In this document: positions 1-7,155 of the stretch, piece by piece
How positions within the stretch are numbered: position 1 is the first letter of the stretch
How the letters are laid out: each line of letters opens with the position of its first letter
Assembly (NCBI GenBank): GCA_013695975.1
Contig: JACCZL010000859.1
Coordinates: 1-17,307 of the forward strand
Direction of reading: 5' to 3'
DNA from: Chloroflexota bacterium
Lineage (GTDB): Bacteria; Chloroflexota; UBA6077; JACCZL01
DNA length: 17,307 nucleotides
Program-made: the position numbers and the translations under genes
Notes under the pieces: generated by a model
Seen by the model: the letters and a program-made list of their open reading frames with translations, nothing else
What the model was told of the DNA's origin: nothing
Database searches by the model: none

Positions 1-1
1 G

Positions 2-1048
2 TACTACGCCGCCCTCCTGAACAACCAGCCGATGGGCTTCTACGCCCCCCATGTCTTGATCGGCGACGCTAGGCGCCACGGGCTCAGGGTGCTACGCGTG
101 GCGATCAATCGGAGTGGCATCACTTGCACGCCGAGCGATGGTCAGATCCTGCTCGGCCTGACGACCGTCCGCGGGCTCGGCGAGGAGCTGGCCGGGGCGA
201 TCGTCGCCGAGCGCGTCGCGCACGGCCCCTACCGATCGCTGGCCGACCTGCTCCGGCGGAGCGCCCTACCGCGCCCGCTGGCCGAGCGCCTGATCGCCGT
301 CGGCGCCCTCGCCGACTTCGGCCTCAGCCGTCGCGAGCTCCTCTGGCAGCTCGGCCTCCTCATCCCGCGGCCGAGCGCGGAGAGGGGAGCGCCGAGAGTG
401 GGGCGAAAGCCACCCTCAGCGCTCCACTCTCGGCGCGCCACTCGAAAGCCTCAGCTTTCGCTCGAGCTGCCGACCGAGCAGGACATGGTCCACCTGACGG
501 ACATGAACGACTGGGAGCGGATGGTAGCCGACTACGGGCTGCTCGGGCTCTCGCCGAGCTACCACCCGCTCGGGCTGCTCCGCGAGCGCCTGCCGAGCGA
601 CGTCCTGACGCACGCCCAGCTCAAGGCGACGCGGGACGGCCAGCGGGTCCGCACGGCCGGGCTGGTCGTCTGCCGCCAGCGGCCGGGGACCGCCAAGGGC
701 TTCCTCTTCATGCTGCTCGAGGACGAGACCGGCCTGACCAACGTCGTCGTCCGTCCCGACCTCTACGAGGCTGAGCGAAGCGTGGTCCGAGGCGAGCCCT
801 ACGTCGTCGTCGAGGGCACCGTCCAGCTCCGCTCCGACACCCTCAACCTCCTCGCGACGTCGATCGCCCCCCTCGCCCAGGTCCCCGGCCTGCTCCTCCC
901 CCGCCCGGCCATGCAGCACGCCTATCCCGGTGCCTCCTCCGACCCGCACGAGCAGCCCACCCCCGAGGCGGTGGAGCCAGGTCCTGCCCCCTCGCCCGAA
1001 CTGGAGCCCCTCCGCCTCGCCACCCCCGCCAGCCACGACTTCCATTGA
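2..1048 (+). CDS. dnaE2: Error-prone DNA polymerase III alpha subunit DnaE2, C-terminal part (5' end outside window)
   Basis: This is the last 348 residues of a C-family DNA polymerase; the catalytic PHP and palm domains lie upstream of the window. The frame is open from base 2. The first residues, YYAALLNNQPMGFYAPHVL, followed by a DARRHG segment, are typical of DnaE2/ImuC rather than the replicative DnaE1. A helix-hairpin-helix region follows (about residues 45-105, with VRGLGEELAGAIVAER). Next comes a low-complexity linker and QLSLEL (151-156), which resembles the beta-clamp binding consensus QL[SD]LF. An OB-fold (about 215-290, VRTAGLVVCRQRPGTAKGF) and a Pro-rich tail end the protein. DnaE2 takes part in SOS mutagenesis and translesion synthesis, usually with ImuA/ImuB, which would lie outside the window. 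The linker carries strong inverted repeats (see the repeat at 386-460). The DnaE2 rather than DnaE1 assignment is fairly secure; the clamp-motif reading is an inference. Confidence 0.9.
   Translation, partial: YYAALLNNQPMGFYAPHVLIGDARRHGLRVLRVAINRSGITCTPSDGQILLGLTTVRGLGEELAGAIVAERVAHGPYRSLADLLRRSALPRPLAERLIAVGALADFGLSRRELLWQLGLLIPRPSAERGAPRVGRKPPSALHSRRATRKPQLSLELPTEQDMVHLTDMNDWERMVADYGLLGLSPSYHPLGLLRERLPSDVLTHAQLKATRDGQRVRTAGLVVCRQRPGTAKGFLFMLLEDETGLTNVVVRPDLYEAERSVVRGEPYVVVEGTVQLRSDTLNLLATSIAPLAQVPGLLLPRPAMQHAYPGASSDPHEQPTPEAVEPGPAPSPELEPLRLATPASHDFH
386..460. repeat. Palindrome-rich insert in the dnaE2 linker
   Basis: There are two nested signals. A perfect 13-bp inverted repeat (GCGCCGAGAGTGG at 389-401, its complement at 424-436) encloses a 22-base loop. 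A second hairpin follows at 443-449/454-460 (CGAAAGC, CTCA loop, GCTTTCG). There is also a near direct repeat, 404-420 against 443-455, differing by a 3-base gap. All of this sits in frame between the helix-hairpin-helix and OB-fold domains, where DnaE2 sequence is expected to be variable. It looks like a small palindromic element that inserted or expanded without breaking the frame. Confidence 0.7.
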
Positions 1049-1130
1049 GCCTTGAGCAGCGCACGATGTCCGTGATACCGATCCGCACCATGCTGACCGG
1101 TATAGCCGACGGCAGTAACCACGAGATTAG

Positions 1131-1307
1131 CTACTCCGGCCAGTAATCGCCGATCGTCTTGGGGTCCCCGGCGGCAGGGCGCGAGTGCTCCGGATCGGCG
1201 GGGCGGGGGCTGCCGCTTGCGTTGGCCACGATCAGGACGACGAGCGGGAGCCCGTACAGCATGAACAGGAACGTGAACCACCGCGCGAACAGCTCCTCAC
1301 TCGTCAC
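1131..1307 (-). CDS. Small single-helix membrane protein, unknown function
   Basis: This is a 58-residue ORF. The GTG start at 1307 is chosen because GAGAGGTG lies about 6 bases upstream on the minus strand. Residues about 6-27 (FARWFTFLFMLYGLPLVVLIVA) form one strong hydrophobic helix. The remainder is a short Pro/Asp-rich soluble tail ending GDYWPE. No family is recognised. It lies 81 bases downstream of the CoA-transferase gene on the same strand, so co-transcription is possible. The hydrophobic segment and ribosome site argue for a real gene, but a 58-codon ORF in GC-rich DNA can be chance. An in-frame ATG at 1334 exists but has no clear ribosome site. Confidence 0.55.
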   Translation of the reverse strand: MTSEELFARWFTFLFMLYGLPLVVLIVANASGSPRPADPEHSRPAAGDPKTIGDYWPE

Positions 1308-1388
1308 CGCGCACCTCTCTGACGATCCCCACAAGACAGCTTAGCTTAATCTGGAGGGACGCCAGCTCGCGGCCAAAGGCGGAAAGCT

Positions 1389-2615
1389 TCAGATCACCCC
1401 TTCGGCGCGGAGGCCCTCGAGCACATCGGCGTCCAGGCCCAGGAGCTCGCCGTAGATCTCGGCGTTGTGCTCGCCGACCTCGGGGGCCGGGCGCGGGACG
1501 CGGGCGGGAGTCTCCGAGAGGCGCGGAACCGGAGCTTGCATCCGAACGTGGCCGAGGATCGGGTCGTCCACGGCGGTCAGGGTCCCACGGGCGGCGTACT
1601 GCGGGTCCTCGAAGATGTCGGCGATGCTGTAGATCGGACTGTTCGGGACCTCGGCCGCGTCGAGCAGCTCGCGCAGCTCGGCCAGGCTGCGACGGCCAGT
1701 CCAGCCGCCGACTCGGGCGTCGACGACGGCGCGACGGGCCGCGCGCTTCTCCATGATGTCGAAGTCGGGGTCTGTGCCCCACGCGGGCTCGCCCATCGCC
1801 CCGGCCAGGCGGCGGAAGATCCGATCGTTGGTGCAGGCGATCGCGATCCACTTGCCGTCGGCGGTCGGGTAATGGTCGTGCGGCGCGGCATGGGCCCGCG
1901 ACCCGTTCCGCTCGCGGACGATGCCGAGCGCGTCATAGGCGAGCGGAACGATGTCGACGAGGCGGAAGATGCTCTCGAATAGCGAGATGTCGATCTCCTG
2001 GCCTTGCCCAGTCCGATCGCGATACTGCTTGGCGGCGAGTGCCGCCACGGCACCGAAGAGACCGGCCGAATAGTCGGCCAGCGTCGCCGTGCCGGGGTTG
2101 ACCGGCGGGCGATCCGGGAAGCCGGCCAGGTAGGTGAGACCTCCGAACGCCTGGGCGATCCGGCCGAAGCCCGGGCGCTCGGCGTACGGGCCGGTCTGGC
2201 CGTAGGCCGAGACACGCACCAGGATGACGCCCGGGTTGACATCCCGCATGCGCTCGTAGCCCAGGTTCCAGCGCTCGAGCGTCCCCGGACGGAAGTTCTC
2301 GACGACGATGTCGCTCCGCTGGATCAGCTCGAGCGCCAGCGCCTGCCCGCGCGGGACCCGCAGGTTGCAGGTAACCGAGCGCTTGCCACGCCCCTCGAGG
2401 GCCCAGAAGAGCGCCCGCCCGTGCAGCTTCTCTCCGAGTTCGCGGAGCGAGTCGCCTCCCTCGGGCTGCTCGACTTTGATCACGTCCGCGCCCAGCTCGG
2501 CCAGCAAGCCGGCGCAGAACGGCGCGGCGATGAACGTCGCCAGATCGAGGACCCGCAAGCCTTCCAGGGCGCGCGGGGGCGGGTTGGGGCTCGCCATACT
2601 CGCCATACTCGCCAT
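1389..2615 (-). CDS. CaiB/BaiF family (class III) CoA-transferase
   Basis: This 408-residue protein moves CoA between acyl-CoA and a free carboxylic acid; the substrate cannot be read from the sequence. Family features in order are LEGLRVLDLATFIAAPFCAG (18-36), the LGADVIKVEQPEGGD loop (41-55), ENFRPG (106-111), SAYGQTGPYAERPGF (136-150), and ATLADYSAGLFG, whose Asp181 matches the catalytic aspartate of class III enzymes. Length fits the family (about 380-410). The start is the first of three in-frame ATGs produced by a 9-bp tandem repeat; GAGG lies 7 bases before it. A longer start at 2648 lacks a ribosome site and would fall at or upstream of the transcript start predicted from the -10 at 2652-2657. 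The gene diverges from a PaaK-like ligase, so both may act on one acyl-CoA pathway, which is inference. Confidence 0.93.
   Translation of the reverse strand: MASMASMASPNPPPRALEGLRVLDLATFIAAPFCAGLLAELGADVIKVEQPEGGDSLRELGEKLHGRALFWALEGRGKRSVTCNLRVPRGQALALELIQRSDIVVENFRPGTLERWNLGYERMRDVNPGVILVRVSAYGQTGPYAERPGFGRIAQAFGGLTYLAGFPDRPPVNPGTATLADYSAGLFGAVAALAAKQYRDRTGQGQEIDISLFESIFRLVDIVPLAYDALGIVRERNGSRAHAAPHDHYPTADGKWIAIACTNDRIFRRLAGAMGEPAWGTDPDFDIMEKRAARRAVVDARVGGWTGRRSLAELRELLDAAEVPNSPIYSIADIFEDPQYAARGTLTAVDDPILGHVRMQAPVPRLSETPARVPRPAPEVGEHNAEIYGELLGLDADVLEGLRAEGVI
2589..2615 (-). repeat. Triple 9-bp tandem repeat carrying three in-frame start codons
   Basis: On the minus strand ATGGCGAGT occurs twice and is followed by ATGGCGAGC, giving a Met-Ala-Ser triplet three times and ATGs at 2615, 2606 and 2597. 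The unit is a multiple of three, so gain or loss of copies would not shift the frame but would change the distance to the upstream GAGG. Confidence 0.9.
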
Positions 2616-2651
2616 CCTTCGGCCTCGTTTCTTCAGAGCGGCCGACATCGC

Positions 2652-2657
2652 ATTGTA
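2652..2657 (-). promoter_or_regulatory. Candidate -10 box for the CoA-transferase gene
   Basis: On the minus strand TACAAT stands about 37 bases before the ATG at 2615. No good -35 hexamer is seen 16-18 bases further upstream. If real, transcription would begin near 2645, which supports the 2615 start over the one at 2648. The same 128-base spacer must also hold the promoter for the divergent ligase gene; TACACT at 2703-2708 is the best plus-strand candidate there. Confidence 0.35.
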
Positions 2658-2743
2658 GCCAGTCGGCGTCGAGGGTGGGTGCGCCGGGCAGGCACGGGTC
2701 GATACACTCCGCACATGCGACCCTTTGCCATGGCGCCTCGGTG

Positions 2744-4390
2744 ATGGTCACGGGCCTGAGCTCGCTCGTCCCCTTCGCGGATATCGCGGCCGGGGTGCGG
2801 TTCCTCGGTCGCCTCCCCTCCTTCCTCCGACACCCGATCGGCTCGGCAGAGGCCCGCGCGATCGTGCGCCGGCGCCTCGAGCGGCGGGAGGCCGACTTCC
2901 TCGCCGTCGCGGAGCGGCTGATCTATGGGTACGACGGCAGCCCCTACCGGCGGCTGCTCCGCCTGGCCGGCTGCGAGTACGGCGACCTCGAGCGACTGGT
3001 GGATCGGGAGGGCGTCGAGGGTACCTTGCGCAACCTGTATCGACAGGGGGTTTATCTGACCGTCGACGAGTTCAAGGGTCGCCGACCGGCCGTGCGCGGG
3101 AGCGCCACGGTTCCGGTCGACCCCGCACGGCTCTGCAATCCGCGCGCGACGGTCCACGCGCTGGCCCAGAGCAGCGGGAGCCGAGGGCCGAGGACCCAGG
3201 TCCCGCTCGACCTCGCCTCGAACTGGGACCATGCCATCAATCGACGCCTCAGCTTGGATGCCCGCGGCGCCATCGGCTGGCGCCATGCCATCTGGGGCGT
3301 CCCCGGCGGCGGGGAGATGGTCATCGTGCTCCGATTCGCCGTCTGCGGCGCCCCGCCGGTCCACTGGTTCTCGCAGGTCGACCCGAACGGTCCGGGCCTG
3401 CACCCCCGCTACCGCTGGAGCGGGCGGGTGATGCGCTGGGGGAGCATCCTGGCGGGGGTACCGCTCCCCACCCCTCGCTACGTGCCGCTCGAGCATCCGT
3501 CGCCGATCCTCACCTGGATGGTGGGCGTCCTGCGGGCGGGGGGCACGCCGCACCTCAAGACGTTTCCGAGCTCGGCCGTGCGCCTGTGCCAGGCCGCGCT
3601 CGATGCCGGCCTCGACCTCCGGGGGGCGAAGTTTACGCTCACTGGGGAGCCGATCACGGCGGCTCGGCTGGCCCGGATTCGTCGGTCAGGCGCGGACGCC
3701 GTGCCGGATTACGGGAGCACGGAGTCCGGCGCCATCGGTGAGTGGTGCCTGGCGCCGGACGCCCCGGACGACGTCCACCTGTTCCACGACCTGCAGGCCC
3801 TCATCCAGCCGGGGCCGAACGGGCAGGATCGAGGCCTGCCACCTGGCGCGCTCTTGATCTCCTCGCTCCGCCTCACCGCGCCACTGATCCTGCTCAACGT
3901 CTCGATGGGAGATCAGGCCGAAATGACCGAGCGGGCCTGCGGCTGCCCGATGGAGCGGCACGGTTGGACGACCCACCTGCACACCATCCGCAGCTTCGAG
4001 AAACTGACCGGCGAAGGGATGACCTTCTTCGACACGGACGTGATCCGGGTGCTCGAGGAGGTCCTGCCGACCCGCTTCGGAGGCACGCCCACCGACTACC
4101 AGCTTTCCGAAGAGGAGGCTGAGGACGGCCGCTCGCGCCTGCGCTTGCTGGTACACCCCGCGGTCGGCCCGCTCGACGAGGCGGCGGTGGTGGACCAGTT
4201 CCTGGCGAGCATCGGCGCCGGATCCGGGGCCGAACGGGTGATGGAGCAGTTCTGGCGCCAGGCGGGAGTCGTCCGTGTCGAACGCCGAGCACCCCACGCC
4301 CAGGCCAGCGGCAAGATCCTGCACCTGCACCTGCAACGCCGCGACGCCGCTCCCGTCGAGCCTCCGACCGGCTCCGGCGGCGTGGAGTGA
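2744..4390 (+). CDS. PaaK-like adenylate-forming ligase (phenylacetate-CoA ligase superfamily)
   Basis: This 548-residue protein is probably cytosolic. Enzymes of this class activate a carboxylate with ATP and pass it to CoA or another acceptor. Visible core motifs are a phosphate-binding loop QSSGSRGPRTQVP (142-154), LTGEPI (299-304) like the SGGEP of PaaK, DYGSTESGA (322-330) matching the Y-x-x-TE motif, an MGD (388-390) for ribose binding, CGC (399-401) followed by an arginine as in PaaK, and ASGKI (521-525), placed like the C-terminal catalytic lysine. The protein is longer than PaaK (about 430 residues), with about 110 extra N-terminal residues. The loop reads SSGSRGPRT rather than the usual SSGTTGKPT. 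The start is the ATG at 2744; no convincing ribosome site is seen, and in-frame GTG codons at 2741 and 2675 are alternatives. Substrate is unknown. Confidence 0.82.
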   Translation: MVTGLSSLVPFADIAAGVRFLGRLPSFLRHPIGSAEARAIVRRRLERREADFLAVAERLIYGYDGSPYRRLLRLAGCEYGDLERLVDREGVEGTLRNLYRQGVYLTVDEFKGRRPAVRGSATVPVDPARLCNPRATVHALAQSSGSRGPRTQVPLDLASNWDHAINRRLSLDARGAIGWRHAIWGVPGGGEMVIVLRFAVCGAPPVHWFSQVDPNGPGLHPRYRWSGRVMRWGSILAGVPLPTPRYVPLEHPSPILTWMVGVLRAGGTPHLKTFPSSAVRLCQAALDAGLDLRGAKFTLTGEPITAARLARIRRSGADAVPDYGSTESGAIGEWCLAPDAPDDVHLFHDLQALIQPGPNGQDRGLPPGALLISSLRLTAPLILLNVSMGDQAEMTERACGCPMERHGWTTHLHTIRSFEKLTGEGMTFFDTDVIRVLEEVLPTRFGGTPTDYQLSEEEAEDGRSRLRLLVHPAVGPLDEAAVVDQFLASIGAGSGAERVMEQFWRQAGVVRVERRAPHAQASGKILHLHLQRRDAAPVEPPTGSGGVE

Positions 4391-4395
4391 CCTGG

Positions 4396-4401
4396 TACAA
4401 T
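4396..4401 (+). promoter_or_regulatory. Candidate -10 box for the MIP18-family gene
   Basis: TACAAT, preceded by CTGG, lies just after the ligase stop codon and 44 bases before the next start. No TTGACA-like -35 is visible at the right spacing, so the call rests on the -10 alone. Confidence 0.35.
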
Positions 4402-4413
4402 CTCTGTGAAGAC

Positions 4414-4431
4414 CACCGCGACCGAGCGGTG
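4414..4431 (+). promoter_or_regulatory. Short hairpin just upstream of a ribosome binding site
   Basis: CACCGC (4414-4419) and GCGGTG (4426-4431) form a perfect 6-bp stem with a 6-base loop. It ends 3 bases before GGAGGT (4435-4440). It may tune translation of the gene at 4445, but a 6-bp GC stem is common by chance in DNA this GC-rich. Confidence 0.35.
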
Positions 4432-4444
4432 CGCGGAGGTAGAC

Positions 4445-4840
4445 ATGGCGATTGACGAGAAGGACCAGGCTGCACTGAGCGAGGCGGCGCCCGAAGCGGG
4501 CACGCCGGGAGCGACCGCCGAGGGCTCGATGCCGGGCGAGCACGAGATCATGCGCGCGCTCAAGGCGGTCTACGACCCTGAACTCGGCATCAGCATCGTC
4601 GACCTCGGGCTGGTTTACGGGGTCAACACGGTCGAGGACGAGAGCAAGGTGATCGTCGACATGACGCTGACGACCCCGGCCTGCCCGCTGGGGCCGATGA
4701 TCAAGACCCAGGCCCATGCTGTCCTGACCAGCAACTTCGACGCGATCCGCGATGTCGAGATCAACCTGGTGTGGACCCCGCGCTGGGACCCCCGCACCAT
4801 GGCCAGCGAGGAAGGCAAGGTCGAGCTCGGCATCTGGTGA
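4445..4840 (+). CDS. MIP18/DUF59-family metal-sulfur cluster assembly protein (SufT/PaaD-like)
   Basis: This protein has 131 residues. A disordered Ala/Glu-rich N-terminus (1-32) precedes a DUF59 domain: EIMRALKAVYDPELGISIVD (34-53) with the family's DPE motif (44-46), LGLVYGV, then MTLTTPACPLGPMI with the conserved Cys80, and VEINLVWTPRWDP, matching the family's closing W-x-P-x-W. Proteins of this family help build or deliver iron-sulfur clusters; the related PaaD serves the phenylacetyl-CoA oxygenase. The start is supported by GGAGGT 4 bases upstream. The gene follows the ligase by 54 bases. A link to an aromatic or acyl-CoA pathway through PaaK-like and PaaD-like neighbours is tempting but unproven, because no oxygenase subunits are present. 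Confidence 0.9.
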   Translation: MAIDEKDQAALSEAAPEAGTPGATAEGSMPGEHEIMRALKAVYDPELGISIVDLGLVYGVNTVEDESKVIVDMTLTTPACPLGPMIKTQAHAVLTSNFDAIRDVEINLVWTPRWDPRTMASEEGKVELGIW

Positions 4841-4847
4841 GGCGAGC

Positions 4848-4913
4848 AGGCAGTAGGCGGTAGGCAGTGAGCAGCAGACGGTCCTACGGCCTACTGCCTA
4901 CGGCCTACTGCCT
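4848..4913. repeat. Inverted heptamer repeat (GGCAGTA family), copy 1
   Basis: The sequence is built of 7-base units of the type GGCAGTA/GGCGGTA on the left and CTACTGC/CTACGGC on the right. Bases 4848-4868 pair with 4893-4913 at 20 of 21 positions around a 24-base loop. The 12 bases TGCCTACTCGTC ending at 4920 recur exactly at the end of copy 2 (8454-8465). The right arm codes part of the N-terminus (LLPTAYCLL) of the following gene. Confidence 0.85.
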
Positions 4914-6297
4914 ACTCGTCGTCGGGGGGGTCGCCCTGGCCGTGCGGCTGGCGTTCGGGTTCCGCGCCCCACCGTTCGTCACGAATGACAGTCTGAGCTA
5001 TCTGCTGCCGGGGTTCGACCTGGCGCGCGGGTTCGACTTCGCGCCGATCCTCAAGCGGCCACCGTTGTATCCCCTCTTCGTCGGTGGCGTGATCGCCCTC
5101 TTCGGCGAGGAGCTGCGCGTCCTGACGCTGGTGCAGCACGGGCTCGGGGTCGTGACCGCCCTGTGCGCCTGTGGCATCGGGCGACTCGTCTTCGGCCCAC
5201 CGGCCGGGCTGCTGGCCGGATTGACGACCGCGCTCAGCGGCCCGCTGATCGTGACCGAGCAGTACCTGATGAGCGAAACGCTCTTCGGGGCCATCCTGAC
5301 CGGGGCCGTGCTCGCCTTCCTGCTAGGGATTCGGGGCCGGCATCCCCACCTCGGCTGGTTCGCGCTGACCGGATTGCTGCTCGGGCTCGCGGCCCTCACC
5401 CGGCCGGTCGCTCAGGCGGTGTTGATCCTCCTGTTGACGTCGCTGCCTTTCTTGCTCCCACGCCGGCGTCCGACGCTCGTTGCCGGCGCCGTCCTGGTCG
5501 GCTGCTTCGTCCTGACCATCCTGCCCTGGATGGCGCGCAACCTGGCGGTGCAAGGGACGTTCGCCGTCGCGGGCGGGCTCGGCGAGGGCCTGGCCGTGCG
5601 CACGATTCGTTACGACCAGCAGTTCGACTTCCGCGATCCGCCCGGCAGCGAGGCCGATCGTTTGCTCGGGCGGGCCCGCCGGATCTACCGCGACGAGGCG
5701 GCCGACGGCTCGGCCTTTGCGCTCGCCCGCCGCCTCCGCGACGAACTGGGCGTGACTGAGCTCCAGGCCGACACGCTGATGCGCCGGATCGCCCTCGACG
5801 CGCTCTGGGCTCGGCCCGCCTACTATCTCCAGGGCACCGCCGAGATGTTCGTCCGCACCCTCATCGGCCGCCCGGTCCGCCTCCGCCAGGACTGGACCCC
5901 CTGGCGGAACATCGTCTGGGAGCCACGCGTCGACCACCTCCTGCCAGCACCCACCCCAGCCGAAGAGCGTCAGTTCACGACCGCCGAGTGGCTGGCGAGT
6001 TTGTACGATCCGGCCCGCCCACCCTACCCGATCGTGCTGCCTGTCCTCCTGGCGATCGGGGCCCTGAGCGGGCTGACACGGCGCCATCGGCCAGCCCTCA
6101 TGCTCGCGGCGCTGGTCCTGGGGCTGCTCCTGGCCGGCGCCGCCCTGATCGGGATCGAGTGGCGCTATCGCTACCCCCTCGACCCGCTGATCAACGTCAT
6201 CGCCGCCGGCGGGCTCGTCCAGCTTGCCGCCGGCATACTCTCCGCGGCCCGCCAGACCCGCCCTCGGGCACGCCCCAGACTGCGCGAGGCGGCCTGA
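4867..6297 (+). CDS. GT39-like (GT-C fold) integral membrane glycosyltransferase
   Basis: This 476-residue, many-pass membrane protein resembles the dolichyl-phosphate-mannose/ArnT type, which transfers a sugar from a lipid-phosphate carrier on the outer face of the membrane. Evidence is a first helix (about 8-32), a first outer loop with acidic Asp41 in TNDSLSY as expected for the catalytic carboxylate, KRPPLYPLFVGG (63-74) typical of the family, LMSETLF (134-140), LTRPV (178-182), PWMARN (220-225), a soluble segment around 235-300, and two to three C-terminal helices ending with an Arg-rich tail. The acceptor is unknown. The GTG start at 4867 lies inside the heptamer repeat and has only a weak ribosome site. 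The next possible start (GTG, Val26 in ALAVRLA) would remove most of the first helix. The stop overlaps the next start as TGATG. Confidence 0.8.
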   Translation: MSSRRSYGLLPTAYCLLVVGGVALAVRLAFGFRAPPFVTNDSLSYLLPGFDLARGFDFAPILKRPPLYPLFVGGVIALFGEELRVLTLVQHGLGVVTALCACGIGRLVFGPPAGLLAGLTTALSGPLIVTEQYLMSETLFGAILTGAVLAFLLGIRGRHPHLGWFALTGLLLGLAALTRPVAQAVLILLLTSLPFLLPRRRPTLVAGAVLVGCFVLTILPWMARNLAVQGTFAVAGGLGEGLAVRTIRYDQQFDFRDPPGSEADRLLGRARRIYRDEAADGSAFALARRLRDELGVTELQADTLMRRIALDALWARPAYYLQGTAEMFVRTLIGRPVRLRQDWTPWRNIVWEPRVDHLLPAPTPAEERQFTTAEWLASLYDPARPPYPIVLPVLLAIGALSGLTRRHRPALMLAALVLGLLLAGAALIGIEWRYRYPLDPLINVIAAGGLVQLAAGILSAARQTRPRARPRLREAA

Positions 6298-7085
6298 TGG
6301 TCTCGTGGACACGACGACGCGAGGACGTCGGCGGCCTGGCCCTGAACGTCCGCGAGCTGACGTCGGATGGGCCCACGCTGGTGTTGCTGCACGGGCTCGG
6401 AGCGTCTGGAGCGGTCTGGCAGGGGGTAGGCCGGCTGCTGCACCCGTCCCTCCGGCTCATCGCGCCGGACTTGCGGGGTCACGGCGCGAGCGACAAGCCC
6501 GCGACCGGCTACTTACCGCGCGACTATGCGAGCGATGTCGCGACCTTACTGACCCTCCAGCCGATCTCACCGGTTGTACTGCTCGGGCACTCGCTCGGAG
6601 CAGTCGTGGCGATGCTCGTGGCCGCCGAGCGGCCGGAGCTGGTCGGCAAGCTCGTGTTGGTTGATCCGCCGTTCGATCCGGATCGGCCGCGTGACCACAT
6701 CGAGGCCGTCGCGCGGCTCCGTCACGAACCGTCGGGCGCATTGGAGCGCTACCTGCAGGAGCGCGAGCCCGGCCTGGGGGACCTCTACGCCCGCGCGATC
6801 GCCGACCTGTTCCGCTCGGCCGCCGATGGGCCGTTCCAGGCGGCCCAGCGGAGCGAGCCAGGCTTTGCGACCCAGGCCGCGGTCCTCCGCTCGGTCGGCG
6901 CGCCCACGCTCCTCATCGCCGCCGACCCTACCCTCGACGCCGCCCTGGGCGAGAAGGCGGCCCACACCCTCGCGGCGAGCCTCCGCGACGGTCGGCTCCT
7001 GACCATCCCGGGCGCCCGACACGCGGTGCATGCTTCCCACCCACGGGATTTCGCTACGGCCGTAGTCGGCTTCGTTCAAGAGTGA
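6297..7085 (+). CDS. Alpha/beta-fold hydrolase
   Basis: This 262-residue cytosolic enzyme is of the lipase/esterase or haloalkane dehalogenase type. Motifs are LLHGLG (30-35) for the oxyanion hole, PDLRGHGASDKP (57-68), GHSLG (97-101) with the nucleophile Ser99, LIAADPTLD (206-214) providing the acid (Asp210 or Asp214), and GARHAVH (239-245) with the catalytic His (probably His242). The short cap lies at about 125-190. Length is normal for the family. The ATG overlaps the glycosyltransferase stop (TGATG), which suggests translational coupling. The substrate cannot be told; 3-oxoadipate enol-lactonase-like enzymes share this layout and the next gene is CMD-family, so a lactone hydrolase is possible but not shown. 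Confidence 0.88.
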   Translation: MVSWTRRREDVGGLALNVRELTSDGPTLVLLHGLGASGAVWQGVGRLLHPSLRLIAPDLRGHGASDKPATGYLPRDYASDVATLLTLQPISPVVLLGHSLGAVVAMLVAAERPELVGKLVLVDPPFDPDRPRDHIEAVARLRHEPSGALERYLQEREPGLGDLYARAIADLFRSAADGPFQAAQRSEPGFATQAAVLRSVGAPTLLIAADPTLDAALGEKAAHTLAASLRDGRLLTIPGARHAVHASHPRDFATAVVGFVQE

Positions 7086-7107
7086 CAAACCGCTTCTCCG
7101 ACAGCTA

Positions 7108-7142
7108 ACCTACCCCGACCCTTGCAGGGGTTGGGGGTAGGT
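7108..7142 (+). terminator. Strong intergenic stem-loop (terminator-like or repeat)
   Basis: Bases 7108-7116 pair perfectly with 7134-7142 (ACCTACCCC with GGGGTAGGT). After a small internal loop, 7118-7121 pair with 7128-7131, leaving a TTGCAG loop. It sits 23 bases after the hydrolase stop and directly before GAGAGAGG, the ribosome site of the next gene. There is no T-run after the stem, so a classic intrinsic terminator is not certain; it may be a palindromic repeat. Confidence 0.55.
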
Positions 7143-7155
7143 GAGAGAGGGCAGC

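Noticed and set aside
124..774. Alternative plus-strand frame inside dnaE2
   Set aside because: It is a frame-shifted shadow rich in Arg/Pro/Ala; the frame from base 2 carries the DnaE2 domains.
2675..2743. Longer start (GTG 2675) for the PaaK-like ligase
   Set aside because: The extra 23 residues do not look like protein of this family and would cover the spacer that must hold divergent promoters.
4846..4920. CRISPR-like repeat array
   Set aside because: The units are contiguous heptamers with no spacers and form one inverted repeat.
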